From the NCBI GenBank assembly GCA_913042885.1, contig CAJWLW010000033.1, positions 1-27,835 of the forward strand: DNA of 27,835 bases, written 5' to 3'. Shown piece by piece: positions 1 to 7,134 of the stretch (its first letter is position 1; each line of letters starts with the position of its first letter). This stretch comes from an uncultured Lentisphaeria bacterium. GTDB lineage: Bacteria; Verrucomicrobiota; Lentisphaeria; JABSQK01; CAJWLW01. Under the pieces are notes generated by a model. The model had not been told where the DNA came from. It did not search any database and worked only from the letters and a program-made list of their open reading frames with translations. The translations under genes were made by a program, and so were the position numbers.

Positions 1-327
1 GCCGCCGTCGCGGTGCCAGCCGCAGTTGACCTGACGCGGGCATTCGATCCGATGATTGCTCATCCACGTTGGCAGGAGGATGTTCGCGCCGAGCAGCGAG
101 CGCACCGCGCCTGTTGCTGCGGGATTCTTGATGACCGCCTCGACAAACCACTCTTCGTTCAGAATCTCATGCGGCGCCAGGCTCGGGTGTTCCGTGAGAA
201 ACTCGGTGGTGCGGAGGTTCACCTCGTCGGGCACAACGTTCTCCAGAATCAGAAAACCCTGTTTGCAGAAATCAACGACGTCTTCGTCGGTCAGCGTGGG
301 TTTGCAGTCATAGGTTTTTTCGCGCAT
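1..327 (-). CDS. Phytanoyl-CoA dioxygenase (PhyH) family protein, N-terminal part only
   Basis: This is the first 109 codons of a gene that runs off the left edge of the window. The N-terminal region (TDEDVVDFCKQGFLILENVV) is the usual PhyH-family opening helix and strand. The visible end is WHRDGG, the HxD iron-binding motif (H105, D107) of Fe(II)/2-oxoglutarate dioxygenases; the distal His and the 2-oxoglutarate-binding Arg lie outside. The start is well supported: ATG with AAGGAG six bases upstream. It follows the 121-residue unknown gene by 21 bases and is probably co-transcribed with it. The family hydroxylates small molecules in the cytoplasm; the substrate here is unknown. Bacterial members often sit beside sugar-catabolism genes, as here. 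The family call is firm and the function is not. Confidence 0.85.
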   Translation of the reverse strand, partial: MREKTYDCKPTLTDEDVVDFCKQGFLILENVVPDEVNLRTTEFLTEHPSLAPHEILNEEWFVEAVIKNPAATGAVRSLLGANILLPTWMSNHRIECPRQVNCGWHRDGG

Positions 328-348
328 TTCCCGCTCCTTTGTCCCGGC

Positions 349-714
349 CTATTTCTCGAGAATGAACTCACAGCCGAGCCCGTACGTTGTTTCCTCGTCG
401 GACATCATCAGTGCCATCTCCGGAAACTTGATGATCCGCCACCCGTCGAGCAGCGCGTGGTGCACCGTCTGGTAGGGCCACTCATCGGGGTCGTCCGGTC
501 CATCGTGCACGCCGTCGCCGTCCACGAACGAGAGGCCGATCACCTTCGATGTTACCATCGTGTTTTCGGACTGCAGGTAGAGCAGGCGTTGGGGTGCGGC
601 CGTGCCATCACCGTCACTCAGACCTTCCAGCACATGCTGCAGGTCGTGCTCGGTGAGCGCTCCGGTCCGGAGCCTTTCCACGCACTGTTCAAGTTGTCGT
701 TTCAGATCCGCCAT
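349..714 (-). CDS. Hypothetical protein, 121 residues, conserved-looking
   Basis: I do not recognise this family. The protein begins MADLKRQLEQCVERL, an amphipathic helix, and continues as a compact, acidic, soluble domain with no signal peptide or membrane segment. Its second half (WPYQTVHHALLDGWRIIKF, then MMSDEETTYGLGCEFILEK) looks like an alternating helix/strand fold, which suggests a real structured protein. The open frame extends 33 codons further upstream. I chose the inner ATG because a plausible promoter (738-766) lies just before it and the extension has no protein-like character. It is followed 21 bases later by the PhyH-family gene, so the two likely form one unit and may share a substrate or partner. 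Confidence 0.7.
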   Translation of the reverse strand: MADLKRQLEQCVERLRTGALTEHDLQHVLEGLSDGDGTAAPQRLLYLQSENTMVTSKVIGLSFVDGDGVHDGPDDPDEWPYQTVHHALLDGWRIIKFPEMALMMSDEETTYGLGCEFILEK

Positions 715-737
715 GGTACCGAGCGTCTTGTGCTCAA

Positions 738-766
738 AGGATAGGAATTTGTTCTTTACACGACAA
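738..766 (-). promoter_or_regulatory. Candidate sigma70 promoter for the 121-residue gene and PhyH gene
   Basis: Reading the minus strand, TTGTCG (761-766) and TATCCT (738-743) are separated by exactly 17 bases. Each hexamer matches the sigma70 consensus at four of six positions. Transcription would start about 15-18 bases before the ATG at 714. It lies in the only sizeable gap (117 bases) between the dehydrogenase gene and the 121-residue gene. Found by eye. Confidence 0.4.
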
Positions 767-831
767 GAATTCAAGTAACCGGCGCAGAGGCCGACCTGCT
801 GGTGGACTGTCAAATTTCTCTTGACCGAACA

Positions 832-1626
832 CTACGCGTTCGATGGTGGAAAATCGCCGAGCTTGCGGCCACCGCCGCAGTCCTGTCCGCCGTCGACCAA
901 CAGGGTGGCGCCGGTCATGAACCGGGCATCATCGCTGGCGAGAAAGGCAAATACTCCGGCAACGTCATCGGGCGTGCCCAGCCGGTTCATCGGGACTATC
1001 CGTTTGGCGTAAAAGTCCATGAATTCCGGCGAATCCAGGCTTTCGGGCAACTCCGTCCTGATGTAGCCCGGGGCGACGGCATTGACGCGAATGTTGTAGT
1101 CTGCCAGATCGATTGCCATCGTTTTGGTTAGTAAGATTACGCCTGCTTTGCTGGCACTGTAGTGGGCGTATTTTACCTCTCCGGAGATTCCGGCCCTGCT
1201 GGACATGTTACTGATGACGCCGCCGCTTTCCTGTTTGACCATCTGACGTGCAACAAGTTGGGCAACGTTGAAGATTCCGGTGAGATTTATATCGATGATA
1301 TCCTGCCAGACTTCAGGGGTAATGTCCAGGAAGTGGTTCTCGTGGGCGATGCCGGCGTTGTTGACCAGCACGTCGATGCTGCCCCAGCGTTTCACGGTGG
1401 CATCGACTGCGTTCTGGATCTCGTCGCGGTTGCGCACGTCGGCTTGGCAGGCCAATACCCGGTCGGCTTCGTCCCACTCCTTGACGCAGGCATCCAACGC
1501 ATCTCCCGCCACATCAATGGCGACCGCCTTGTAGCCGTCACGTAAAAATCTTTCCGTCGTCGCCTTGCCAAGACCGCTTGCCGCGCCGGTAACAAAAACA
1601 ACCTTTTCATTGGCGTTATGAGTCAT
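832..1626 (-). CDS. SDR family NAD(P)-dependent oxidoreductase
   Basis: A classical short-chain dehydrogenase/reductase of 264 residues. The cofactor motif TGAASGLG (13-20) is followed by D38 at the end of beta-2 (VAIDVA), which usually indicates NAD rather than NADP. NNAG is at 89-92. The catalytic set is Ser142/143, Tyr156 and Lys160 (YSASK). The C-terminus carries the usual TGATLLVDGG followed by a short tail. It is the last gene of the BKACE-SDR-lactonase-SDR run and starts 19 bases after the lactonase stop, with AAGGAA upstream of the ATG. In this context it probably oxidises a sugar or a sugar-acid hydroxyl. The other SDR of the operon could perform either of the two oxidation steps, so the order is not known. 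Confidence 0.93.
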   Translation of the reverse strand: MTHNANEKVVFVTGAASGLGKATTERFLRDGYKAVAIDVAGDALDACVKEWDEADRVLACQADVRNRDEIQNAVDATVKRWGSIDVLVNNAGIAHENHFLDITPEVWQDIIDINLTGIFNVAQLVARQMVKQESGGVISNMSSRAGISGEVKYAHYSASKAGVILLTKTMAIDLADYNIRVNAVAPGYIRTELPESLDSPEFMDFYAKRIVPMNRLGTPDDVAGVFAFLASDDARFMTGATLLVDGGQDCGGGRKLGDFPPSNA

Positions 1627-1645
1627 TATTGGAGTTCCTTTTCAA

Positions 1646-2548
1646 TCAGTGAACAAACCCGGCCTGGTACTCGGGCTTGCCGGCAATGTCGGTCCGCACC
1701 CGGTAGAGGGAACCACCCATGGCCGCATTTTTGTCGAAGCCGGTCGGGATATAGGAACTGACCCAGTAGTCGGCGGCACTTGTGACGTAAAGGTCGGTCA
1801 GGTTCGGGCCGCCAAAGATGACGCTCGATGTTTGCTTGACCGGAAAGGCAATTCGTTCCCGGACCTTTCCATCCGGGTCGTAGCGAACCACCTGTCCGCC
1901 ATACCACTGCGCGCTCCAGATGTGGTCCTCGGCATCCACGGTGAGGCCGTCGGGTATCCCCTCGTCGTCCGGGACCTGCACCAGGACGCGCTTGTTGGAG
2001 AGGGCGCCGGAGTCCGGATCGACGTCGTAAGCATATATTTTACGTACCAGCGTGTCGGTGAAATAAAGAGTCTTGTTGTCGCAGCTGAAACCCATTCCGT
2101 TGACGTGCTCGAAACCCTCGGCCACGACACGCACCGATTCATCGGTGTCCAGCAGGTAAAGCTTGCCGGGCTTTTCTACCGCGTTAGCCTCGACATCCCA
2201 ATACAGCGTGCCGGCGTAAACTCGACCGGCGGGGTCGGCGATGATATCATTGAAGAACAGTTCTTCGCCGTTGTGGTTGGCCAGGATCGTACGATAATCG
2301 TCTTGCCCCCGCCAGATATGCAGCCCGGTGGACCCGGCGAAGACAAACCTTCCGTCATGGTTTCGGGCGATCCCGGCGACCATGAGTTCCCGACTGATGA
2401 TTTTCCTGGCGCCGGTGGCTGTGACAAGCTCGTAGACGAGCGAGCTTTCAAGGTCGTTCCAGACCAGGCGTTCGCCTTCGGGTACCCAGGTTGGTCCCTC
2501 GCCGGCGACGTTTCCGTCATCTGCTACGACTTCAATTTCGTGTTTCAA
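1646..2548 (-). CDS. SMP-30/gluconolactonase/LRE family lactonase
   Basis: A six-bladed beta-propeller lactonase of the SMP-30/regucalcin family, about 300 residues. Counting from the longer frame that begins at 2563, the metal-binding pattern is present: Glu22 in GEGP, Asn105 in FFNDI, Asn155 in VNGMGFS and Asp205 in IPDGL. Family members hydrolyse sugar lactones such as gluconolactone to the acid using one divalent metal. Both possible starts are TTG. I prefer the one at 2548 because GGAGG lies eight bases upstream (2557-2561); the one at 2563 has no ribosome site. It lies between the two SDR genes, close to both, which fits a dehydrogenase-lactonase pair that converts a sugar to its aldonic acid. 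Confidence 0.9.
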   Translation of the reverse strand: MKHEIEVVADDGNVAGEGPTWVPEGERLVWNDLESSLVYELVTATGARKIISRELMVAGIARNHDGRFVFAGSTGLHIWRGQDDYRTILANHNGEELFFNDIIADPAGRVYAGTLYWDVEANAVEKPGKLYLLDTDESVRVVAEGFEHVNGMGFSCDNKTLYFTDTLVRKIYAYDVDPDSGALSNKRVLVQVPDDEGIPDGLTVDAEDHIWSAQWYGGQVVRYDPDGKVRERIAFPVKQTSSVIFGGPNLTDLYVTSAADYWVSSYIPTGFDKNAAMGGSLYRVRTDIAGKPEYQAGFVH

Positions 2549-2575
2549 ATCCCTGGCCTCCAATTCTTGTTGCTG

Positions 2576-3328
2576 CTAACTGATCGAAGCCGCTTCGCCA
2601 CCATCGACGTTAAAGATCTCACCGGTAATCCACCTGGCCTTGTCCGAACAGAGAAAGGCCACCGCCTCGGCGATGTCTTCCGGTTGACCGTAATGTCCCA
2701 GAGGAATGGCTTCCATGAAAATCTTGTTCATGTCTTCCGGAAAAAGCTTGTTCAAGTCGGTGTCAATCTGTCCCGGGGATACGGAGTTAACGAGAATATT
2801 GAACTTTGCCAGCGCCTTGGAAAAGGATTTGGTCAGGCACATCACCCCGGCTTTCGAAGCCGCGTAGGCAGGTCCGGCACAGATGCCGCCTATTTTACCG
2901 GCGATGGAGGAGATATTGACAATCCTGCCGCCTCCCTGCTTCTTCATTTGGGAGATGACCGCCTGAGAGAAAAGAAATGGGCCCTTTAGATTAATGTTGA
3001 TTGTTCGATCCCAGTCCGCCTCTGACAGACCCTCGACTGTTTCCGGTTCAGCGATCCCGGCATTGTTGACAAGGATATCGATGCGAGCGAAGGTTTGGAT
3101 AGTGGCTTCAACCGCATCCAGCACATCCTGCTTGCAAGAGATATCGACTTTCATGGCCAACGTTTTCCGGCCGCTGGCCTGAATTTCGTCAGCCACTTGC
3201 TGGGCTCCCTGCACGTTGATGTCGACGATGACGATATCTGCGCCTTCCCTTGCCAGGGTCCGCGCAACGCCTCTTCCGATGCCTTTGGCAGCACCCGTGA
3301 CTATGGCCACACGCCCTTCCATACTCAT
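2576..3328 (-). CDS. SDR family oxidoreductase, FabG/glucose-dehydrogenase-like
   Basis: A classical SDR of 250 residues. TGAAKGIG (11-18) binds the cofactor and D36 (IVIVDIN) suggests NAD preference. NNAG is at 88-91, the catalytic residues are Ser140, Tyr155 and Lys159 (YAASK), and it ends with the typical ITGEIFNVDGG. The start is strongly supported: AAGGAGG lies five bases before the ATG, the best ribosome site in the window. It starts 16 bases after the BKACE gene stop and is followed closely by the lactonase, so these are one operon. It resembles 3-oxoacyl-ACP reductases, but the context makes a sugar or polyol dehydrogenase more likely. It is clearly diverged from the other SDR and is not a recent duplicate. 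Confidence 0.93.
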   Translation of the reverse strand: MSMEGRVAIVTGAAKGIGRGVARTLAREGADIVIVDINVQGAQQVADEIQASGRKTLAMKVDISCKQDVLDAVEATIQTFARIDILVNNAGIAEPETVEGLSEADWDRTININLKGPFLFSQAVISQMKKQGGGRIVNISSIAGKIGGICAGPAYAASKAGVMCLTKSFSKALAKFNILVNSVSPGQIDTDLNKLFPEDMNKIFMEAIPLGHYGQPEDIAEAVAFLCSDKARWITGEIFNVDGGEAASIS

Positions 3329-3344
3329 CGTGACCTCCTTGAAA

Positions 3345-4160
3345 TCACTGTTTTAACTCCGGCAGTCCCAGGATTTCTCTGGCCCTGTCCGGTCCAACCA
3401 CTTTTCGGCCAACCTGTTCAGCCGCCTTGACCACATCCTCAACCAATTCCGCATTGGAGCGAGCACGCTGACCACTGGATAAAAATGGTCCATCCTCATA
3501 ACCAACCCGGACGTGCCCTCCCTGTTCCAGCGCCGGGATGAAATCTTTCGCTCCTGCAGCATGGTCCCGGATCAGGAACCAAGCACTATCAGCAGGGAGC
3601 TGCTGCAGGAAAATAGCCAGGTACCTGTCCTGGTAGCACAAACTATCGGGTATATCAAAAACCAGACCGAACGTATAGGGCGGTGAAATAAGGTTCTCCT
3701 TTTCGAGTCTGTCAACGCAGCTGAAGTGGGAAAGGTCGTAACAGTCCAGGAAGGGTTTGAGGTTCCTTTTATTCAATTCACCGGCGTAAAAGCGTATGTC
3801 GGAAATCGGGTTCTTAAAGACATCACCATACATATTGATGGAGCCCAGATTCAAAGACCCCATCTCTATCCCCGACACTGTAAAGGAAACGCAGCGCTCG
3901 GCCAGGGTGTGCTCCGGCGCGCCGCCAGTGGAAACTTCTATGATGATTGGAGAGGCGGCATGAATTTTTTCCAGGTCGATTTGAAACCATCGGAGGTCTG
4001 TCGTTTGCAGGCCGTTTTCATCTCGCACATGCAGATGCGCAATGGATGCGCCGGCATGGTAAGAGCGTATAACCTCTTCCGCAACGTCCATCTTTCCCGG
4101 AAACTTTTCTTCTTGTTTTTCGCCCGGATACGGCGCCAGGCCAATAATCAGTTCTTCCAC
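3345..4160 (-). CDS. Beta-keto acid cleavage enzyme (BKACE, DUF849 family)
   Basis: A 271-residue TIM-barrel protein of the BKACE family, whose founding member is 3-keto-5-aminohexanoate cleavage enzyme (Kce). The Zn ligands His42 and His44 are in HLHVRDENG and the third ligand Glu222 is in GGHVRVGYED (214-223). VSTGG (76-80) and GSLNLGS (101-107) are further family motifs. Members condense a beta-keto acid with acetyl-CoA and split it into acetoacetate and a CoA ester. The start is GTG with only a weak ribosome site, but a promoter-like sequence lies just upstream (4184-4211). It is the first gene of the four-gene run and would supply the carbon-carbon cleavage step after oxidation. The family is firm; the substrate is unknown. 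Confidence 0.9.
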   Translation of the reverse strand: MEELIIGLAPYPGEKQEEKFPGKMDVAEEVIRSYHAGASIAHLHVRDENGLQTTDLRWFQIDLEKIHAASPIIIEVSTGGAPEHTLAERCVSFTVSGIEMGSLNLGSINMYGDVFKNPISDIRFYAGELNKRNLKPFLDCYDLSHFSCVDRLEKENLISPPYTFGLVFDIPDSLCYQDRYLAIFLQQLPADSAWFLIRDHAAGAKDFIPALEQGGHVRVGYEDGPFLSSGQRARSNAELVEDVVKAAEQVGRKVVGPDRAREILGLPELKQ

Positions 4161-4183
4161 TTCAATAATCCGAAGGACAGGGA

Positions 4184-4211
4184 TTTATCTTTTTTTTGCA
4201 GGCGATGGCAA
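4184..4211 (-). promoter_or_regulatory. Candidate promoter of the BKACE-SDR-lactonase-SDR operon
   Basis: On the minus strand TTGCCA (4206-4211, five of six consensus matches) and GATAAA (4184-4189, four of six) are separated by 16 bases that include a run of eight A. Transcription would begin roughly 15-18 bases upstream of the GTG at 4160. With the hairpin at 4274-4290 behind it, this suggests that the BKACE operon is a separate unit from the preceding enolase-superfamily gene. Confidence 0.4.
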
Positions 4212-4273
4212 GAGACACTCGTACGGACCAGAATTCAAGCTGTCGCGGCCGTTTCTGTTCCCTGTAAACCATG

Positions 4274-4290
4274 GCGCAGCCGCGCTGCGC
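4274..4290 (-). terminator. Short GC hairpin just after the enolase-superfamily gene
   Basis: A perfect inverted repeat, GCGCAG/CTGCGC with a five-base loop, begins one base after the TAG stop at 4292-4294. No strong U-run follows on the minus strand, so it is at most a weak or Rho-assisted terminator, or a 3'-end stabiliser. Confidence 0.3.
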
Positions 4291-4291
4291 A

Positions 4292-5461
4292 CTATTCGTC
4301 CGTCAAATCTTGTGTGCCGACCTCATACAATCCGGCACCTGGCCGACGCGACCATACCGAAGGCGGTGCGTCGGCTGGCTGTTTTGTCTCGAGCTCCGCC
4401 AGTTTTTCTTCGTCGAACTCGATGCCGAGTCCGGGCTTGTCGCCAAGCAAAATCCAGCCATCCTCGATATGATTGTCGACACGCATGGCGATGTCGCGGC
4501 CCGCATCGAGCACTTCCATTCCGATATGGTTCGGCAGTGCGGCCGCGAGGTGCGCGGTAAGATTGGCCGGCGCGTTCATGATCGCTACCGGCAGCTCGTA
4601 GGCGTAGGCAAGATCCGCCACCTGCATGACACCCGTAAACCCTGAGCACCCCCAGCCGACCTGCACGATATCGACTGCACCATGGTCGACCAACGGCATG
4701 AACTCACTGACATGCGAAAGGTTTTCACCGGTTGCCACGGCCGCATGGACGCTTTCTGAAACCTTGCGGAGTCCGCGATAATCCCAACGCCGGGCCGGCT
4801 CTTCGACCCAGGTCAGGTCGTAGGTTTCCTCGAACCTTCGAATGTGGCGGATCGACTGTTTCGGTGACCAGTATTCGTTGCTGTCGACCATCAATGCGGG
4901 CGTCTTTCCCGATGTGGCGAGCGCGTCTCGCATGATACCGATGCGCTCGAAATCACGATCGATGTCGACCCCGACCTTCAACTTGCCGCCGGCGATGCCT
5001 TTCGCCGCCATGCCTTGATAGAACTCGCTGAGCGCGCTGTCCGACAGGCACAAGTCGATACCGCTTGCGTATGCCTTTGCCCGGCCTTCGGAAGCGCCGA
5101 ACGTCTGCCAGAGCGGTTCGTCATTTGCTTTTGCTTTCAAATCCCACAAGGCGACGTCGAGGGCTGCAATCGCGTCGGTTCCGATACCGCGGTTGCCGGC
5201 TTTGAAAAGACAATCGACCATCCGTTGCCAGAGACCACGGACGCCGCGCGGGTCCTGGCCGATCAGCAGGTCTTTGGCCATCGAATGGATGATCTGCCGG
5301 GCATCAGGCTCGCCCACCGATACACCGGTCAGCCCGGCATCCGTATCGACAAAAACCGCCAGGCTCGGGATGTGTTGAGAGCCCTCCGGCGAGTTGGCGT
5401 CGCCAATAGGACGCTTGAGGTCGTACTCGTAGAGAATGGTGCGAATGCCAGTTATTTTCAT
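4292..5461 (-). CDS. Mandelate racemase/muconate lactonizing (enolase superfamily) protein, catalytic His replaced by Asn
   Basis: 389 residues with the enolase N-terminal capping domain (about 1-125) and a TIM barrel. It aligns with mandelate racemase almost residue for residue: KLK (K160, K162), metal ligands D193 (MVDSNEYW), E220 (WVEEPA) and E246 (TGENLSH), D264 (AVDIVQVGW) and E316 (GMEVLD). At the position of the mandelate racemase His297 there is Asn296 (IMNAPANLTAHL), so the His-Asp dyad is incomplete while the Lys side is intact. Superfamily members abstract a proton alpha to a carboxylate and then racemise, dehydrate or eliminate. The gene neighbourhood favours a sugar-acid dehydratase. 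ATG start; no strong ribosome site. Superfamily membership is certain and the reaction is not. Confidence 0.92.
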   Translation of the reverse strand: MKITGIRTILYEYDLKRPIGDANSPEGSQHIPSLAVFVDTDAGLTGVSVGEPDARQIIHSMAKDLLIGQDPRGVRGLWQRMVDCLFKAGNRGIGTDAIAALDVALWDLKAKANDEPLWQTFGASEGRAKAYASGIDLCLSDSALSEFYQGMAAKGIAGGKLKVGVDIDRDFERIGIMRDALATSGKTPALMVDSNEYWSPKQSIRHIRRFEETYDLTWVEEPARRWDYRGLRKVSESVHAAVATGENLSHVSEFMPLVDHGAVDIVQVGWGCSGFTGVMQVADLAYAYELPVAIMNAPANLTAHLAAALPNHIGMEVLDAGRDIAMRVDNHIEDGWILLGDKPGLGIEFDEEKLAELETKQPADAPPSVWSRRPGAGLYEVGTQDLTDE

Positions 5462-5632
5462 GGGGATCCCGATTCAAAGAGGGGTGAGTCGTTGTACTGG
5501 TTCTTTCTGTCATCGGCCGATTGTTGTGGCAATGACTCGAATCCCAACGACGTGTTGTCATCTCTGTGCGTGTCCTAAAAGATACGTGTTCTGAAGAGAT
5601 CTGTCTACCCGTTGCCTGTGCCGTAAATCGTC

Positions 5633-5661
5633 TTGACATGCCGAATGATGCGGCGTACTGT
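5633..5661 (+). promoter_or_regulatory. Sigma70-like promoter in the divergent gap
   Basis: A perfect TTGACA (5633-5638) is followed after 17 bases by TACTGT (5656-5661, three of six consensus matches). Seven bases further on is an ATG (5669). If used for the enolase-superfamily gene at 5936 it would give a leader of about 270 bases. Confidence 0.45.
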
Positions 5662-5668
5662 CGCGTTC

Positions 5669-5773
5669 ATGAGCTTATGGCAGGGACCCCACAACGTAAA
5701 CGCCAACAATCCGGCGACAACACCTCTCGGCTGGGGCATCGTCTGCCGGCATCGTGACAATGCCTATGATTGA
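5669..5773 (+). other. Possible 34-codon leader or relic ORF
   Basis: An open frame starts seven bases after the promoter-like -10 at 5656-5661, the same geometry as the start of the gene at 15073. The product has no recognisable motif (ends RHRDNAYD). It could be a leaderless small peptide, the remains of a decayed gene, or chance. Kept only because of its position. Confidence 0.15.
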
Positions 5774-5935
5774 TCCCCTGCATACGGTGTCACCACCAAG
5801 CCGGCGGACTGAGTCTTCTATCTATGGCGACGGAGGAGTCGCTCGCCGAAGCCTGCCGGAACCGTACTGTTGAGACGAACCCGGTCCATTGATGAACGCC
5901 CTCGACCCCAGCGGGCTTGCTGGAAATGAATTAAC

Positions 5936-7084
5936 GTGAAAATCACCCGGGTCCAACCCGTCATTGTCCACGCCGGAAAAGGCAACTGGGTATTCGTAAA
6001 GATTGACACCGACGCGGGTATCAGCGGTCTCGGCGAAGGCTCATTGCTGGGTAAAGCGCAGACGATCGCAGCCGGCCTTGACGATGCCGCCCGATATCTC
6101 ATCGGCCGCAGCCCGCTGGATCCCGAATGGATCTGGAATCTGATTTTTGAATCCGATCGCTATCGTGGCGGGCCGATTCTTACGACTGTGATCAGCGCCA
6201 TCGACCTGGCGTGCTGGGACATCCTCGGCAAGTATCAGGATAAACCCGTTTGGCAACTGCTGGGCGACAAGATCCGGGATGAGGTCCCGCTCTACGGCCG
6301 CTTGTGCAAGTCGGGCACGCCGGAAGAGAACTTCGATGCCAATCTGGCGCTATTGAACGAAAAAGGTTACCGCGCCATCAAGGCCGGCTTCGAGCTGCCG
6401 AAAGACCATGTGGTGGATGAAAAAACAGTCATTCAAGACTGTGTCGACAACCTGTCCCGACTGCGCGAAGCCGGTGGCCCGGATTTCGACCTGTGCCTCG
6501 ACACCCACGCAATGCTTCCCGCAGCGAGCGTGATAAGATTGGCCCGTGCACTCGAACCGCTGAATCTGCAATTCCTGGAAGAACCCGTCGCCCCGGAAGA
6601 TATTGACGGCCTGCAACGGGTCCGGGACAACACGTCAATCCCGTTGGCAACCGGCGAGCGCCTGATGCCGCGGTTCGCGTTCAAGCCGATCATCGACCGG
6701 CATCTGGTGGATTTCGTACAGCCCGACATTTGCCATTGCGGCGGCATCACCGAGATAAAGAAAATCGCTGCGCTGGCCGCGGCAAAGCAGATCAGGATCG
6801 CGCCGCACAACCCGGGCTCCCACAGCGAGCTGGCGACGATGGCTTCGGTACACGCCGCCGCGGTCATGCCCAATTTTGCCAGCCTCGAACATCCCGCGGA
6901 CCATCCGCCGTGGCGCTATGAACTCTTCAACGAGCTGGTCGAGGTTCAGAACGGTGCGGCCCGGTTGCCGGATCGGCCGGGGCTCGGCCTGACGCTGCGC
7001 GACGACATCGTCGATGCGCATCCATACGAGCCGTATACCCGGCACTCGTTGTTCACTACGGACGGCAGACCCACGCCGTCATAA
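5936..7084 (+). CDS. Enolase superfamily sugar-acid dehydratase, D-galactonate dehydratase-like
   Basis: 382 residues, with the capping domain followed by a TIM barrel. Metal ligands are D189 (CLDTHAM), E215 or E216 (FLEEPV) and E241 (TGERL). It has the two features typical of the galactonate/mannonate dehydratase branch: the D-x-H arrangement D189/H191, and the His-Glu pair H291 (IAPHNPGS) and E318 (SLEHP); D264 is in FVQPDICHCGG. D-galactonate dehydratase (DgoD) has the same arrangement and converts the acid to 2-keto-3-deoxygalactonate. The start is GTG (5936) with only a weak GGAAA upstream. An amidohydrolase, possibly its lactonase partner, follows 50 bases later. The substrate could be another aldonic or uronic acid, so I give no gene symbol. 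Confidence 0.9.
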   Translation: MKITRVQPVIVHAGKGNWVFVKIDTDAGISGLGEGSLLGKAQTIAAGLDDAARYLIGRSPLDPEWIWNLIFESDRYRGGPILTTVISAIDLACWDILGKYQDKPVWQLLGDKIRDEVPLYGRLCKSGTPEENFDANLALLNEKGYRAIKAGFELPKDHVVDEKTVIQDCVDNLSRLREAGGPDFDLCLDTHAMLPAASVIRLARALEPLNLQFLEEPVAPEDIDGLQRVRDNTSIPLATGERLMPRFAFKPIIDRHLVDFVQPDICHCGGITEIKKIAALAAAKQIRIAPHNPGSHSELATMASVHAAAVMPNFASLEHPADHPPWRYELFNELVEVQNGAARLPDRPGLGLTLRDDIVDAHPYEPYTRHSLFTTDGRPTPS

Positions 7085-7134
7085 CCGCCCGGGCAAAGGC
7101 ACGGCGCAAAACAAGTTTTACGAGACGGTATTTC

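Larger units (their letters stand above)
5462..5935. other. 474-base divergent intergenic region
   Basis: This is the largest gene-free stretch in the window, between two divergently transcribed enolase-superfamily genes. It holds one good promoter-like sequence pointing right (5633-5661) and a 34-codon open frame immediately after it (5669-5773). I see no RNA gene and no long inverted repeat. No convincing promoter for the leftward gene was found by eye. It is the natural place for an operator that controls both sugar-acid operons. Confidence 0.6.

Noticed and set aside
13..744. Open frame of 243 codons on the plus strand at the left edge
   Set aside because: It overlaps the PhyH and 121-residue genes, which have ribosome sites and protein-like composition; the plus frame has neither.
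1649..2989. Long open frame of 446 codons on the plus strand
   Set aside because: It lies antisense to the lactonase and SDR genes, has no family motif and reflects GC-rich codon positions of the real genes.
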